Source of the DNA: Arcticibacter eurypsychrophilus
Lineage (GTDB): Bacteria; Bacteroidota; Bacteroidia; Sphingobacteriales; Sphingobacteriaceae
DNA length: 64,000 nucleotides
Assembly: GCF_001730525.1 (NCBI RefSeq)
Contig: NZ_MDFN01000005.1
Location: 104,879-168,878, forward strand
Reading direction: 5' to 3'
The position numbers and the translations under genes are program-made. Below, piece by piece: positions 37,240 through 44,345 of this stretch (positions are counted from its first letter, which is position 1; each line of letters begins with the position of its first letter). The notes beneath the pieces are model-generated. The model did no database searches. It had not been told where the DNA came from and saw only the letters and a program-made list of their open reading frames with translations.

Positions 37240-37426
37240 AGTTTTTTGTGATTTAGAATAGAAAGGTAGTTGTAATTATTGATGAAGTGAAGAATAATTT
37301 TAGCTAAGGTTAGACCCCTTGCACATTAAGGTAGTGCTCTATGGTGCTTAAATATTTGTCCATTAGATGCTTAAGAATGAGCCTATTAAAACTGTAGCAC
37401 TTTTGTAACACAACTTTTTATGAAAT

Positions 37427-37462
37427 AAAATAAGCCTCACATCAAAATGTAAAGCTTATTTA
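37427..37462 (-). terminator. Probable terminator of the 145-aa gene
   Basis: AAATAAGC and GCTTATTT flank an 18-nt interior on the minus strand, followed by a short T-run. The stem is 8 bp and the loop rather long, so this is a moderate call. Confidence 0.45.
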
Positions 37463-37480
37463 GAAAAATGGTGTAATTAA

Positions 37481-37918
37481 TTACCGTTGGCTCATGTAAG
37501 TTTTAATCTCTTCCTCCTCGAATCGATTAATGTCGTATAGAATGCCATCAATAGCAGAAGATATATCATCAATTACTTTGCTCTCTTTCTCAATCGTCCT
37601 AAACATACCGGTTAAAGCTTGATATGTGGCGAAAGCCTCAGGATCACTTTTCATCAGTAGTTCAAATGCTTTGTCAATGTCTTTATAGAATCTTACCTGA
37701 GGGATTGCACTTACTATACTGCCAAATACATCAGATAAAGGATAGTATTCGCATTTAAGCTGATCCATAAAGTTATCCTGTTCTGTTGGTGTGGTGTTCC
37801 TGGCTTTGAATGTCTGTTCAGCTAATTGATTGATTAGGATTCTACGCTCTTTAGAGATAATAGATGCACATTCAATGTCTAAAAGTCCGTTTTTTGTTGA
37901 TACTGGTGACTGGTTCAT
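37481..37918 (-). CDS. Hypothetical protein, 145 aa
   Basis: This is an all-helical soluble protein without a recognised family (STKNGLLDIECASIISKERRILINQLAEQTF, FYKDIDKAFELLMKSDPEAFATYQAL). It is divergent from the small regulator at 38026. Between them lie four TACACA motifs in two pairs, so both genes are probably under one control. Its role in the element is unknown. Confidence 0.65.
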   Translation of the reverse strand: MNQSPVSTKNGLLDIECASIISKERRILINQLAEQTFKARNTTPTEQDNFMDQLKCEYYPLSDVFGSIVSAIPQVRFYKDIDKAFELLMKSDPEAFATYQALTGMFRTIEKESKVIDDISSAIDGILYDINRFEEEEIKTYMSQR

Positions 37919-37948
37919 AATTATGTTTGATTATTTAGTTCTCAAACG

Positions 37949-38000
37949 TACACACTTTTATACACATTTTGTAAATTATGTACACAAAACTTTACACATT
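37949..38000. promoter_or_regulatory. Operator-like array: two pairs of TACACA with 12-bp spacing
   Basis: TACACA starts at 37949, 37961, 37981 and 37993. Both pairs have exactly 12 bp between starts. The array fills the space between the divergent 145-aa gene and the small regulator at 38026. A similar pair (TACATA-N6-TACATA) stands before the tyrosine recombinase gene at 48154-48171. Confidence 0.55.
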
Positions 38001-38025
38001 AGGCTTTTTTATATATTTTCGCCCT

Positions 38026-38235
38026 ATGAACGTAAAAGAGTTTCTTTTAACTGAAAAAAAGATCAACCTTTCAGCTATTGCTTGGGAAATGTGGCCTGAT
38101 AATAAGGGGGCGCATTCTTATCTGAGTAGAAAGTTAAATAATATTGATGGTAGGACGTTTACTGATAAGGATTCTGCTCTAGCTTTAAAGGTGCTAAAGA
38201 ATTTAGGCATTAAGATTGATGAGTTAACTCCTTAA
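38026..38235 (+). CDS. Small putative regulator, 69 aa
   Basis: The Met at 38026 is chosen over the upstream one at 37978, because the leader codons (MYTKLYTLGFFIYFRP) overlap the operator-like repeats. MNVKEFLLTEKKINLSAIAWEMWPDNKGAHSYLSRKLNNIDGRTFTDKDSALALKVLKNLGIKIDEL has the look of a small Cro/CI-like DNA-binding domain (KINLSAIAWEMWP then a serine/arginine-rich recognition helix). It would bind the TACACA repeats just upstream. The family is not certain. Confidence 0.65.
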   Translation: MNVKEFLLTEKKINLSAIAWEMWPDNKGAHSYLSRKLNNIDGRTFTDKDSALALKVLKNLGIKIDELTP

Positions 38236-38650
38236 TTTTCAAAGTGCTAATTGGAAATTAGCTATCCGAAAAACGGACACGTTAGCCTGCCGGCGGATCA
38301 AGAAAGAATCTCTCCCTTTTTATAGTGTAACATTATGTATTTCGTTCCCTTCATAATTGATGTGCGTGATCTTGACGTATATGCTTGCTATCTCTTTTTA
38401 TAGTGTGGAATTACGTAGAACTATTTTCTTTTTTATGTGTGGCATTATGTTCCATACATGGGATTTTCCCGTATATGCTGCCGGCAAAGAGGGTGGATTA
38501 TTTCAAAGACGAGATTCAAGGTTAGCTTCCAAATTGATTTTCATTGACCTCATTCCCTTTCGCAAAGAGGTTATTATTTTTTATCCATAAAACATTTTTA
38601 AAATATTTTACATTTTCTCTATATAGTATTACAAATAAAATTGTATTATT
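38236..38650. repeat. AT-rich non-coding stretch with three ~25-bp direct repeats
   Basis: Between the small regulator and hicA there is no convincing gene. A unit of the form CTTTTTATAGTGTNGNATTANGT recurs at 38315-38340, 38392-38418 and 38427-38452. The middle holds GATGTGCGTGATCTTGACGTA, which recurs with changes at 39638. Such arrays are common at replication or control regions of small elements. Confidence 0.55.
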
Positions 38651-38669
38651 GTAACTAAACCTTAGTTAC
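38651..38669. promoter_or_regulatory. Palindromic operator before hicA
   Basis: GTAACTAA-ACC-TTAGTTAC is an 8-bp inverted repeat with a 3-bp centre, ending 2 bp before the GTG start of hicA. It fits binding by the ribbon-helix-helix domain of the HicB antitoxin. Confidence 0.6.
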
Positions 38670-38671
38670 AA

Positions 38672-38926
38672 GTGAGTAAAGCAGAGAAGTTAATAGAAAG
38701 ATTTAAGAGCGTTCCTGCTGATTTTACTTGGGCTGAGATTAAGTCTGTATTGGGGATATTGGGGTTTGAGGAGATAGGCACAGGCAAAACATCGGGATCA
38801 AGATGTAGGTTTATAAATAGCAATAAAGTTGTTATTTTGTTACATAAACCTCATCCTGGTAGCATTGTGAAGAAGTATGCTATTGTAGATACTATACATA
38901 CTTTGGAAATGCACGGTATAATTTAG
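38672..38926 (+). CDS. hicA: HicA-type mRNA interferase toxin (GTG start)
   Basis: This 84-residue protein has the double-stranded-RNA-binding-like fold of HicA: KLIERFKSVPADFTWAEIKSVLGILGFEEI, then GSRCRFINSNKVVILLHKPHPGSIVKKYAIVDTIHTLEMHG. The residues of the usual catalytic turn GSHxxF read GSRCRF, so the expected His is replaced by Arg. The motif HKPHP is intact. It cleaves mRNA in the known systems. hicB follows after 26 bp. The GTG start and the touching palindrome suggest tight control. Confidence 0.85.
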   Translation: MSKAEKLIERFKSVPADFTWAEIKSVLGILGFEEIGTGKTSGSRCRFINSNKVVILLHKPHPGSIVKKYAIVDTIHTLEMHGII

Positions 38927-38952
38927 ATAGAAATCAGAAAGCGGAATAGACC

Positions 38953-39336
38953 ATGGCCACACCGATAACATTAATAGAACACAAAGGATACTTAGGAACT
39001 ATTGAAAGTAACATTGAGGATGAATTCCTTTTTGGAAAGATTTTCGGGATTAGTGATCTTGTTACTTTTGAAGGGGAATCAATTAAAGAGCTTAAGGCAG
39101 CTTTTTATGAAGCGGTTGACGATTATATAGAAACCTGTAGAGAGATTGGCAAAGAGCCTGAAAAGTATTACAAAGGGGTATTTAATGTAAGGATATCAGG
39201 CGAATTACACAAGGACGCTGCTATAGTAGCATGTAGAAAACATATTACATTAAACGACTTCGTAAAGACTGCTATAGTTTACGCTGTTAATCATCCGGAT
39301 CAACTAGAGTCTGAAATGGCTATAGCGGGTGAATAA
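38953..39336 (+). CDS. hicB: HicB-type antitoxin
   Basis: This 127-residue protein has an N-terminal degraded-RNase-H-like domain (EHKGYLGTIESNIEDEFLFGKIFGISDLVTFEGESIKELKAAFYEAVDDYIETCREIGKEPE) and a C-terminal ribbon-helix-helix (FNVRISGELHKDAAIVACRKHITLNDFVKTAI). It neutralises HicA and represses its own operon, probably at the palindrome before hicA. The toxin-first order is usual for HicAB. In the element it would act as a stability module. Confidence 0.9.
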   Translation: MATPITLIEHKGYLGTIESNIEDEFLFGKIFGISDLVTFEGESIKELKAAFYEAVDDYIETCREIGKEPEKYYKGVFNVRISGELHKDAAIVACRKHITLNDFVKTAIVYAVNHPDQLESEMAIAGE

Positions 39337-39536
39337 GCATGCTCTGTAACCTCTTATTATCAGTTCTTTATGATTATGAGTCGGTTAGCGAATATATTAA
39401 GGAAATGCTACGCCGTACCAAAATGTACGCCTTCACCGTAACATCATGCTTAGACGGCTGTAAGCGACAGAGCACTGAGAGAATTCCTTATTTAGGGATA
39501 AGCACTTCAATAGTCGGCAGACAAGAGCCAGAATAG

Positions 39537-40369
39537 CGTTTTTATTTATGATTTAATTTCAATTGGATATACCAATATAAATGGTAATTGCTAGCGAAGT
39601 GCTCTTTCTCGTTTTAGGGTTAACAAACTGAATTTTTGATGTGTGTGATTTTGACATACATGTGATTTTGACATGTTTGCTGCCGGCAATACATAGCTTC
39701 TGACTATGGCTGTCAGATTTAGTAAGATTTGAAATGCTTATTGACTGTTAGAAAATCTTTTTAGGGCTGTTAAACTGCGATTCCTTAGTTTGCTCACGTG
39801 CCTGCGTATGAGGTCGGTTAATTCATTCCCCTATTATATAAGTGATGTTAGAAAAACCTTCAATGTGGTTGTTCCCTTATATCTTGATAAGACTGTGTTA
39901 AAACCTTTGTGTTGCTCTCGTGTGCGTACGTAGAGACGTTGGATAATTGTGTTTCTCGCCTGCGTATGTGACTGTTAGAAAACCTTTTTTAGCTTGATAT
40001 CTTGCACAATATCGCACAATATGATAAGTTTCTTATATATAAGTGATAGTAGAAAAACCTTCCTTAAGCATGAAAAACACCAGTCTTTCGATAGGTGTTG
40101 CTGCTGGCTTAGTGCTTGCCGGCAGGTTAAAGGTATTTTAGTTCAGATAAATGTTAACTTTTGTCAACTTTTCGCCTCGTTTTTATATCCAATGTTAGGT
40201 TTTATGAGGTTTTTGACTAACATTTACTAACATCTTGCACCATATCGAACTATAATTTTAGAACCAATGTCAAGTTTAGACAAGTTTTGTGCCTGATTGT
40301 TGAACTGTGTCGAACTATAAAGCAGGTCCAATGTAAGGTTTTGACAGGTTTTGCAGTCAAGGCTCAGGA
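39537..40369. repeat. Repeat-rich non-coding region (candidate origin or control locus)
   Basis: I see no real gene in this stretch. It holds several families of repeats. GTTAGAAAAnCCTT occurs at 39744, 39842, 39970 and 40042, two of these preceded by TATATAAGTGAT. CTGCGTATG/GTGCGTACG occurs near 39800, 39925 and 39960. CACAATATCGCACAATATG is at 40003. CCAATGTnAGGTTTTnACAGGTTTTG occurs three times near 40188, 40264 and 40328. The last family runs up to the stop codon of the Ntn-like gene. The pattern suggests iterons or an attachment/packaging region. Confidence 0.6.
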
Positions 40370-41668
40370 TTATACCGCTGCGACCGTTCCAACGTACAAC
40401 CCTTTGACGAATTTTAGAGCATAACCACCTCCGATATTTTGAATAAACGTTTTTCCGATCTCACTACCGATCTTAATATCACCACTTTGAACATCTAAAG
40501 CATAATTCTTATCTGCTCCTTCTGCTCTCAATACTAATGCGGTGTTTGATGCAATGCCAGCATAAGTATTAGGCATACTTTGAGTGAATCGGGCTGTTGC
40601 TCTGTGAGGGGATGCGGTTGCGGGATTTACGTTATCGCCAATACCAACATAGTAACCATCATTGTACATGGAAATGTATGCGTTTTTATTTCTTGCTGCT
40701 AAGGCTGTGTTTTCCAGTTCCCAAGCTCCTATGTTTCCTTCGGTTAGGGTAATTATCCCTTCCTTGGTTATACTAAAGGCACCGTTATCGCTGGATAAAG
40801 AGTTTTCACTTATTGTTATTCCTCCAATAGCTCCCTTAGTTCCTTGTATGCTATCAATCGGTTCAAAGCTAAAAGGTGAGCCATTCGGAAGTCCAAACGT
40901 TCCTCTTAAAATATATTGCTTTTCCGGATCTTGTTTGATTTCAAAAGATATCTTTTTCACTTCTTCTAGCTTTTTCAAAGGTGTGATATTTGTTGATTCT
41001 ATCTTTTTTGTGGCCTTCAATGGGCTTACTAAATTATACCCTTCTGCCTCCTGTGTTCTATACTTCCCGGCATGCACAACGCACCTTCCTGTAATCATTG
41101 AGGGGCTTTGTACCTCTCCATAATTAAAAGTTGACCCTATCTTATTGTTAATGGATGCAGCGTATACAATGCACATTTCGATTGATTTTTTATGATCACC
41201 TCCTGTAGCACTTAAAGCCTTTACAAACGCTTGAGACACCGCATTAAAGGTAATAGTATCAGGAGTGCACACTATAAATTTACTTGCATTGCCTCGTTCA
41301 AAATAGCTATCCTTTTCTTCTGTATCTCTAGCGAAAATAAACGGCATACCATCTTCCAGAAGTCCTGAGAGCACATACATGCAATGTCCGCTTAATTTTC
41401 CTCTGAAGAAATGCGTAGGAACATCAAAGTTCTCAATTAGTCTTATTAGCTCCGTAACTGGCAAGTGTTTGTATCTCAATAAGATATCAGCCATTAAAAC
41501 CCCGTTATCGACCTGACCATTTGAGGCGAAATTAATATCTGGCCTGATTGAAAAGAGCTTTGTGGTTTCTTCCTTGACTGGCGCACCTGAAGCATACGTT
41601 TGTTTTCTATCAGTTCCTATGTGGGCTGTTCCTGTTTTGTGGTTTATTGATACTATTATAATACTCAT
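40370..41668 (-). CDS. Putative Ntn-hydrolase (proteasome-like) domain fused to tail-spike-like repeats
   Basis: This is a 432-residue protein. Residues 1-about 215 resemble the proteasome-beta/HslV fold: MSIIIVSINHKTGTAHIGTDRKQTY, then TTKLFSI, then INFASNGQVDNGVLMADILLRY. Ser2 would be N-terminal after Met removal. The Asp of GTDRKQT and the Lys of TTKLF fall near the usual Asp17 and Lys33. From about 250 on the protein changes to beta-rich, glycine-rich repeats (GAIGGITISENSLSSDNGAFSITKEGIITLTEGNIGAWELENTAL) like phage tail-fibre or spike ends. It is the last gene of the minus-strand set. Assignment of the first domain is inference from pattern only. Confidence 0.55.
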   Translation of the reverse strand: MSIIIVSINHKTGTAHIGTDRKQTYASGAPVKEETTKLFSIRPDINFASNGQVDNGVLMADILLRYKHLPVTELIRLIENFDVPTHFFRGKLSGHCMYVLSGLLEDGMPFIFARDTEEKDSYFERGNASKFIVCTPDTITFNAVSQAFVKALSATGGDHKKSIEMCIVYAASINNKIGSTFNYGEVQSPSMITGRCVVHAGKYRTQEAEGYNLVSPLKATKKIESTNITPLKKLEEVKKISFEIKQDPEKQYILRGTFGLPNGSPFSFEPIDSIQGTKGAIGGITISENSLSSDNGAFSITKEGIITLTEGNIGAWELENTALAARNKNAYISMYNDGYYVGIGDNVNPATASPHRATARFTQSMPNTYAGIASNTALVLRAEGADKNYALDVQSGDIKIGSEIGKTFIQNIGGGYALKFVKGLYVGTVAAV

Positions 41669-41679
41669 ATTCTTAGTTT

Positions 41680-42123
41680 TTAGTTTGTAAGTTGTTTGTA
41701 TTCAATTGATTGTATGTAGGTCAGTATTTCAGCTGATTCTCTTTCTACTCGTTCGCGAAAGTTTGGATTCTTGTAGTAGGCTTGCGCTATCGGTTGCCAG
41801 TAGTTACACATGGTCGAATTTTTCCATCCAGTAACATTACACATAGCTTTGCGCAGTCCATTTTGACATCTGACGTTTTGATATTTGGATAGCAACCTGT
41901 GCTTTGCATATAATGAATAGATAATGCTGACAATTGCAGGCATATTCAGAGTGGTGATCTCATATAAATCTTTGATTTTAGTAAAGATCAAAGGCATAAG
42001 GGTAAGATCCTCTAAAGGTGAGTTCATGTCATTTATTGCCGCTTCATAAGAATCTCTATTAACTGCTTTATAACTTGATGCAAGTGCGTTTAAAATATTA
42101 GTGTTCAATTGTTTATATACCAT
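41680..42123 (-). CDS. Hypothetical protein, 147 aa
   Basis: This is an all-helical soluble protein, not recognised. It has a cysteine/tryptophan cluster (YQNVRCQNGLRKAMCNVTGWKNSTMCNYWQPIAQAYYKNPNFRERVERESAEIL). Its stop is 11 bp before the start of the Ntn-like gene, so the two are probably co-transcribed. Confidence 0.65.
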   Translation of the reverse strand: MVYKQLNTNILNALASSYKAVNRDSYEAAINDMNSPLEDLTLMPLIFTKIKDLYEITTLNMPAIVSIIYSLYAKHRLLSKYQNVRCQNGLRKAMCNVTGWKNSTMCNYWQPIAQAYYKNPNFRERVERESAEILTYIQSIEYKQLTN

Positions 42124-42174
42124 TTTTGTTTAATGTAAGCCCGACACGATATTGCATCGGGAAATAGTTGCTTT

Positions 42175-42336
42175 TTAAGAGTAACGCTCAGCTAAAAGAT
42201 CATTTATTTGAAGGATTTTAGTTTCCTTCTCAACTTGGGTAAGGTGTCTATTTGCCCGAATCATACCCAATTCTTTAATGAGTATCGCTCGTACCTCTAC
42301 GTATTCAGCACATTTTTTTTCTGATTCTTTTTTCAT
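42175..42336 (-). CDS. Small hypothetical protein, 53 aa
   Basis: A 53-codon frame with ATG start fills the gap between the 147-aa and 123-aa genes. It begins 4 bp after the stop of the 123-aa gene and keeps the same direction. The product is very polar and helical (MKKESEKKCAEYVEVRAILI, then RHLTQVEKETKILQINDLLAERYS). Size, spacing and composition speak for a real gene of the operon. Confidence 0.6.
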   Translation of the reverse strand: MKKESEKKCAEYVEVRAILIKELGMIRANRHLTQVEKETKILQINDLLAERYS

Positions 42337-42340
42337 GATC

Positions 42341-42712
42341 TTAGTTGTTTTCTAGTTTTCTTAATGATGGAATAGGCATGTTTGCGGTATCGTTTATGCC
42401 CTGTAGGTAGTTGGTAAGTTTACCTGTATCGAGTGCCTCCTGCATGCGCTCTATGCTTTCAGTACCTGCCATAAAACTGATAGCCATTTCAATTAAATGA
42501 TTGCAACATTCCTTTGACTTTTTTAGGGTATTGACCTCTTCGATTAGGCTAGTTACTTGAGTTTCGAGAGATACCACATTTTCGCTAAGGGCGCGGTTTG
42601 TTTTTCTTGACTCATCTATAACCTTCAATTGCATCCACTTTGCAGATAGGTAGACTTTTAATTGATTTTCGAGGTCTGCAATTACTTCTGCAGGTGTTTG
42701 AATTGTTTCCAT
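42341..42712 (-). CDS. Coiled-coil protein, 123 aa (paralogue of the next)
   Basis: This is an almost wholly helical protein with heptads over residues 40-75. It shares with the 117-aa neighbour encoded just upstream the pattern LKxYxSxxWxQLKxI, NRxL, and an MAG block followed by LxxGxxxxxL near the end. So the two arose by duplication. No family recognised; a structural or replication-accessory role is possible. Confidence 0.65.
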   Translation of the reverse strand: METIQTPAEVIADLENQLKVYLSAKWMQLKVIDESRKTNRALSENVVSLETQVTSLIEEVNTLKKSKECCNHLIEMAISFMAGTESIERMQEALDTGKLTNYLQGINDTANMPIPSLRKLENN

Positions 42713-42736
42713 ATTTGTCTTTATTGTTAGTTATTG

Positions 42737-43090
42737 TTAGTATTCTTTAGTAATGTCTTTCTCACTGATTAGAAACCGTTGGATTTCTCCCGACTCAAGG
42801 CGGTTGACTAGTTCCTCAACTCCTGACTTGCCGGCCATAACCGCAACGGATAGACTAACTAAGCCTTGATTATTAAGCATTTCCCTTTCGAGAAATTTGT
42901 TTCTTTGCTTTAGGGTGTCAATTTCTTTTTGCAACTCCCTGTTTGCCTCCATATTAGTACCGATTGTTTTCAACTGCCCCCAATTAAGAGACCTGTATAT
43001 ATTTAATTTGTCCTTTAGCACTTCCATTTCTTCGGTTGCTGTTGCGATTGGTCTGCCGGCAAGTGCTTCTGCCTGTTTTACTGATTCCAT
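42737..43090 (-). CDS. Coiled-coil protein, 117 aa
   Basis: It is predicted helical: a short leader (MESVKQAEALAGRPIATATEE), then KLNIYRSLNWGQLKTIG, a coiled coil (NRELQKEIDTLKQRNKFLEREMLNN), and SVAVMAGKSGVEELVNRLESGEIQRFL. It is the duplicate of the 123-aa protein 24 bp downstream. It follows the primase gene in the same direction. Confidence 0.65.
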   Translation of the reverse strand: MESVKQAEALAGRPIATATEEMEVLKDKLNIYRSLNWGQLKTIGTNMEANRELQKEIDTLKQRNKFLEREMLNNQGLVSLSVAVMAGKSGVEELVNRLESGEIQRFLISEKDITKEY

Positions 43091-43203
43091 ATATTTATTT
43101 GTTAATGATTTTAAGCGTTTCTTAGGTACTCAAGTATTATAGGCGTTGGATTGCCTTATTGAGATATTTCATAGCCTCCTGCGATATCGTAGCAACGTAA
43201 GGA

Positions 43204-44196
43204 CTATTTGTTTTTTAGGTAGCTGAATGCTTGTGCCCAGTGCTGTTTCTCCATTCCACCGAATCCATATAAGAGAAGTGCGGTCATCGGCGAGCAACTC
43301 CATCCTTTATCGCTTTCCGCTTTCCATTTATCCAATAAAGGAACTTCACTAGAGAAGCTGTAAAGCGTTCTTCTGTCTTCGTGGTAATCTACACTCAATC
43401 CAGCTTTTGTGTCCTTTCCTGGCCTTGTAAATCGGTATCTGGATCCGCTTGTGCTATGATAGTTAAAACCAAAGTTTATAAGTATGTCGTGCATATCCTG
43501 AGCGGTACAACTTGAATTGAATCCTTCAATGAGTTGCTTAACATCGGTGTTGTCGTTACCCTTTTGGCCGTTACTTTCGTACTTTTTAAATTCCCTTTTC
43601 GGGGGGAGAACTGTCTCCAACTTCTTATCAAAGATTTCCGCATTCTCGTTGTAGTAACCGTCAGCGTCAAATGACATAAATCTTAATGATGCTACGTTAC
43701 GAGGTGCTGTATCTATCTTTATGCCCATGGCTTTAAATGCTGCCTCCATTGCATTAAAATGTTCCTTGTGCATATCTGGATCGCTAATTTTCATTAATCC
43801 CCATAATCCCTGTCCTCTTATCGATCTGCTGCAATATGTTACATAAGCAATAAGCTTTACGATCTCAAATGCTTTATCTAAACCGCTTTCTAAGCCGTCA
43901 ATATCGAAGGCCATAAAGCCAGTATGTAGTACATGAAAGTCTTCACCTCTTCCCTTCAATTGTATGCTACTTGGTGTAATTCCCCATACTGAGGGTTTAA
44001 GTGCTGACTGTTCATCACATTTATATGCTAGTGATCGAATCTTATTTTTAAGTGCTAATTGTTCAGGATCTGGATGATTGATAAGGTCACTAAAAGCAAC
44101 AGTTTGAGGTTTAGTACTAAAACATGACCTGCCTAGCTTTTTAGAATAGTAGGTTGGAAATAAGCTGCAATAGGATTGTAGTAATGTCTTTTTCAT
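43204..44196 (-). CDS. BT4734/VirE-N-type primase-like protein
   Basis: This 330-residue protein has the archaeo-eukaryotic-primase-like N-terminal domain of Bacteroidota elements: HTGFMAFDIDGLE (DxD metal ligands), YVTYCSRSIRGQGLWGLMKI, and APRNVASLRFMSFDADGYYNENAE. The second half (FNSSCTAQDMHDILINFGFNYHSTSGSRYRFTRPGKD) has the helper domain of the same family. It would prime replication of the excised element with the helicase-like protein encoded upstream. The C-terminus ends at an A6 run; one base fewer would extend it by about 23 residues. Confidence 0.8.
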   Translation of the reverse strand: MKKTLLQSYCSLFPTYYSKKLGRSCFSTKPQTVAFSDLINHPDPEQLALKNKIRSLAYKCDEQSALKPSVWGITPSSIQLKGRGEDFHVLHTGFMAFDIDGLESGLDKAFEIVKLIAYVTYCSRSIRGQGLWGLMKISDPDMHKEHFNAMEAAFKAMGIKIDTAPRNVASLRFMSFDADGYYNENAEIFDKKLETVLPPKREFKKYESNGQKGNDNTDVKQLIEGFNSSCTAQDMHDILINFGFNYHSTSGSRYRFTRPGKDTKAGLSVDYHEDRRTLYSFSSEVPLLDKWKAESDKGWSCSPMTALLLYGFGGMEKQHWAQAFSYLKNK

Positions 44197-44345
44197 TGTG
44201 ATTTGTTAATTTGTTTTAAGTATTTGGTACTGAACGAACTAGACCGTTCAGTTTAACTAGTTCAGTTCAGTTCGCCCAATAAACTAGACTAGACGCCCCC
44301 CCCTTTATATATAAAGGGGGCGTTCAGTTCAGTTGGGTTGCTTTG
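44197..44345. repeat. Repeat cluster and GC hairpin between helicase and primase genes
   Basis: GTTCAGTTCAGTT occurs at about 44260 and again at 44323, with more GTTCAG/GAAC half sites and several ACTAGA/ACTAG units between. A perfect palindrome CCCCCTTTATA/TATAAAGGGGG (22 bp) lies at about 44299-44320, overlapping the last codons of the helicase gene. Candidate regulator-binding array plus attenuating hairpin. Confidence 0.55.

Noticed and set aside
38357..38590. 77-codon open frame before hicA
   Set aside because: It lies across the direct repeats of that region, its product (many Phe/Ile/Met, no domain) looks random, and no homologue comes to mind.
39339..39536. 65-codon frame right after hicB
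   Set aside because: Composition is not protein-like and it runs into the non-coding repeat region; the closeness to hicB is the only support.
39994..40230. 78-codon frame in the repeat region
   Set aside because: Built of the repeats themselves, with Cys/Phe runs and no recognisable pattern.
39537..40369. CRISPR array
   Set aside because: The repeats are imperfect, of several kinds and unevenly spaced, without unique spacers of constant length, and no cas gene is near.
40662..41123. 153-codon plus-strand frame
   Set aside because: Lies antisense within the Ntn-hydrolase-like gene, which has the better start, context and protein pattern; a shadow frame.
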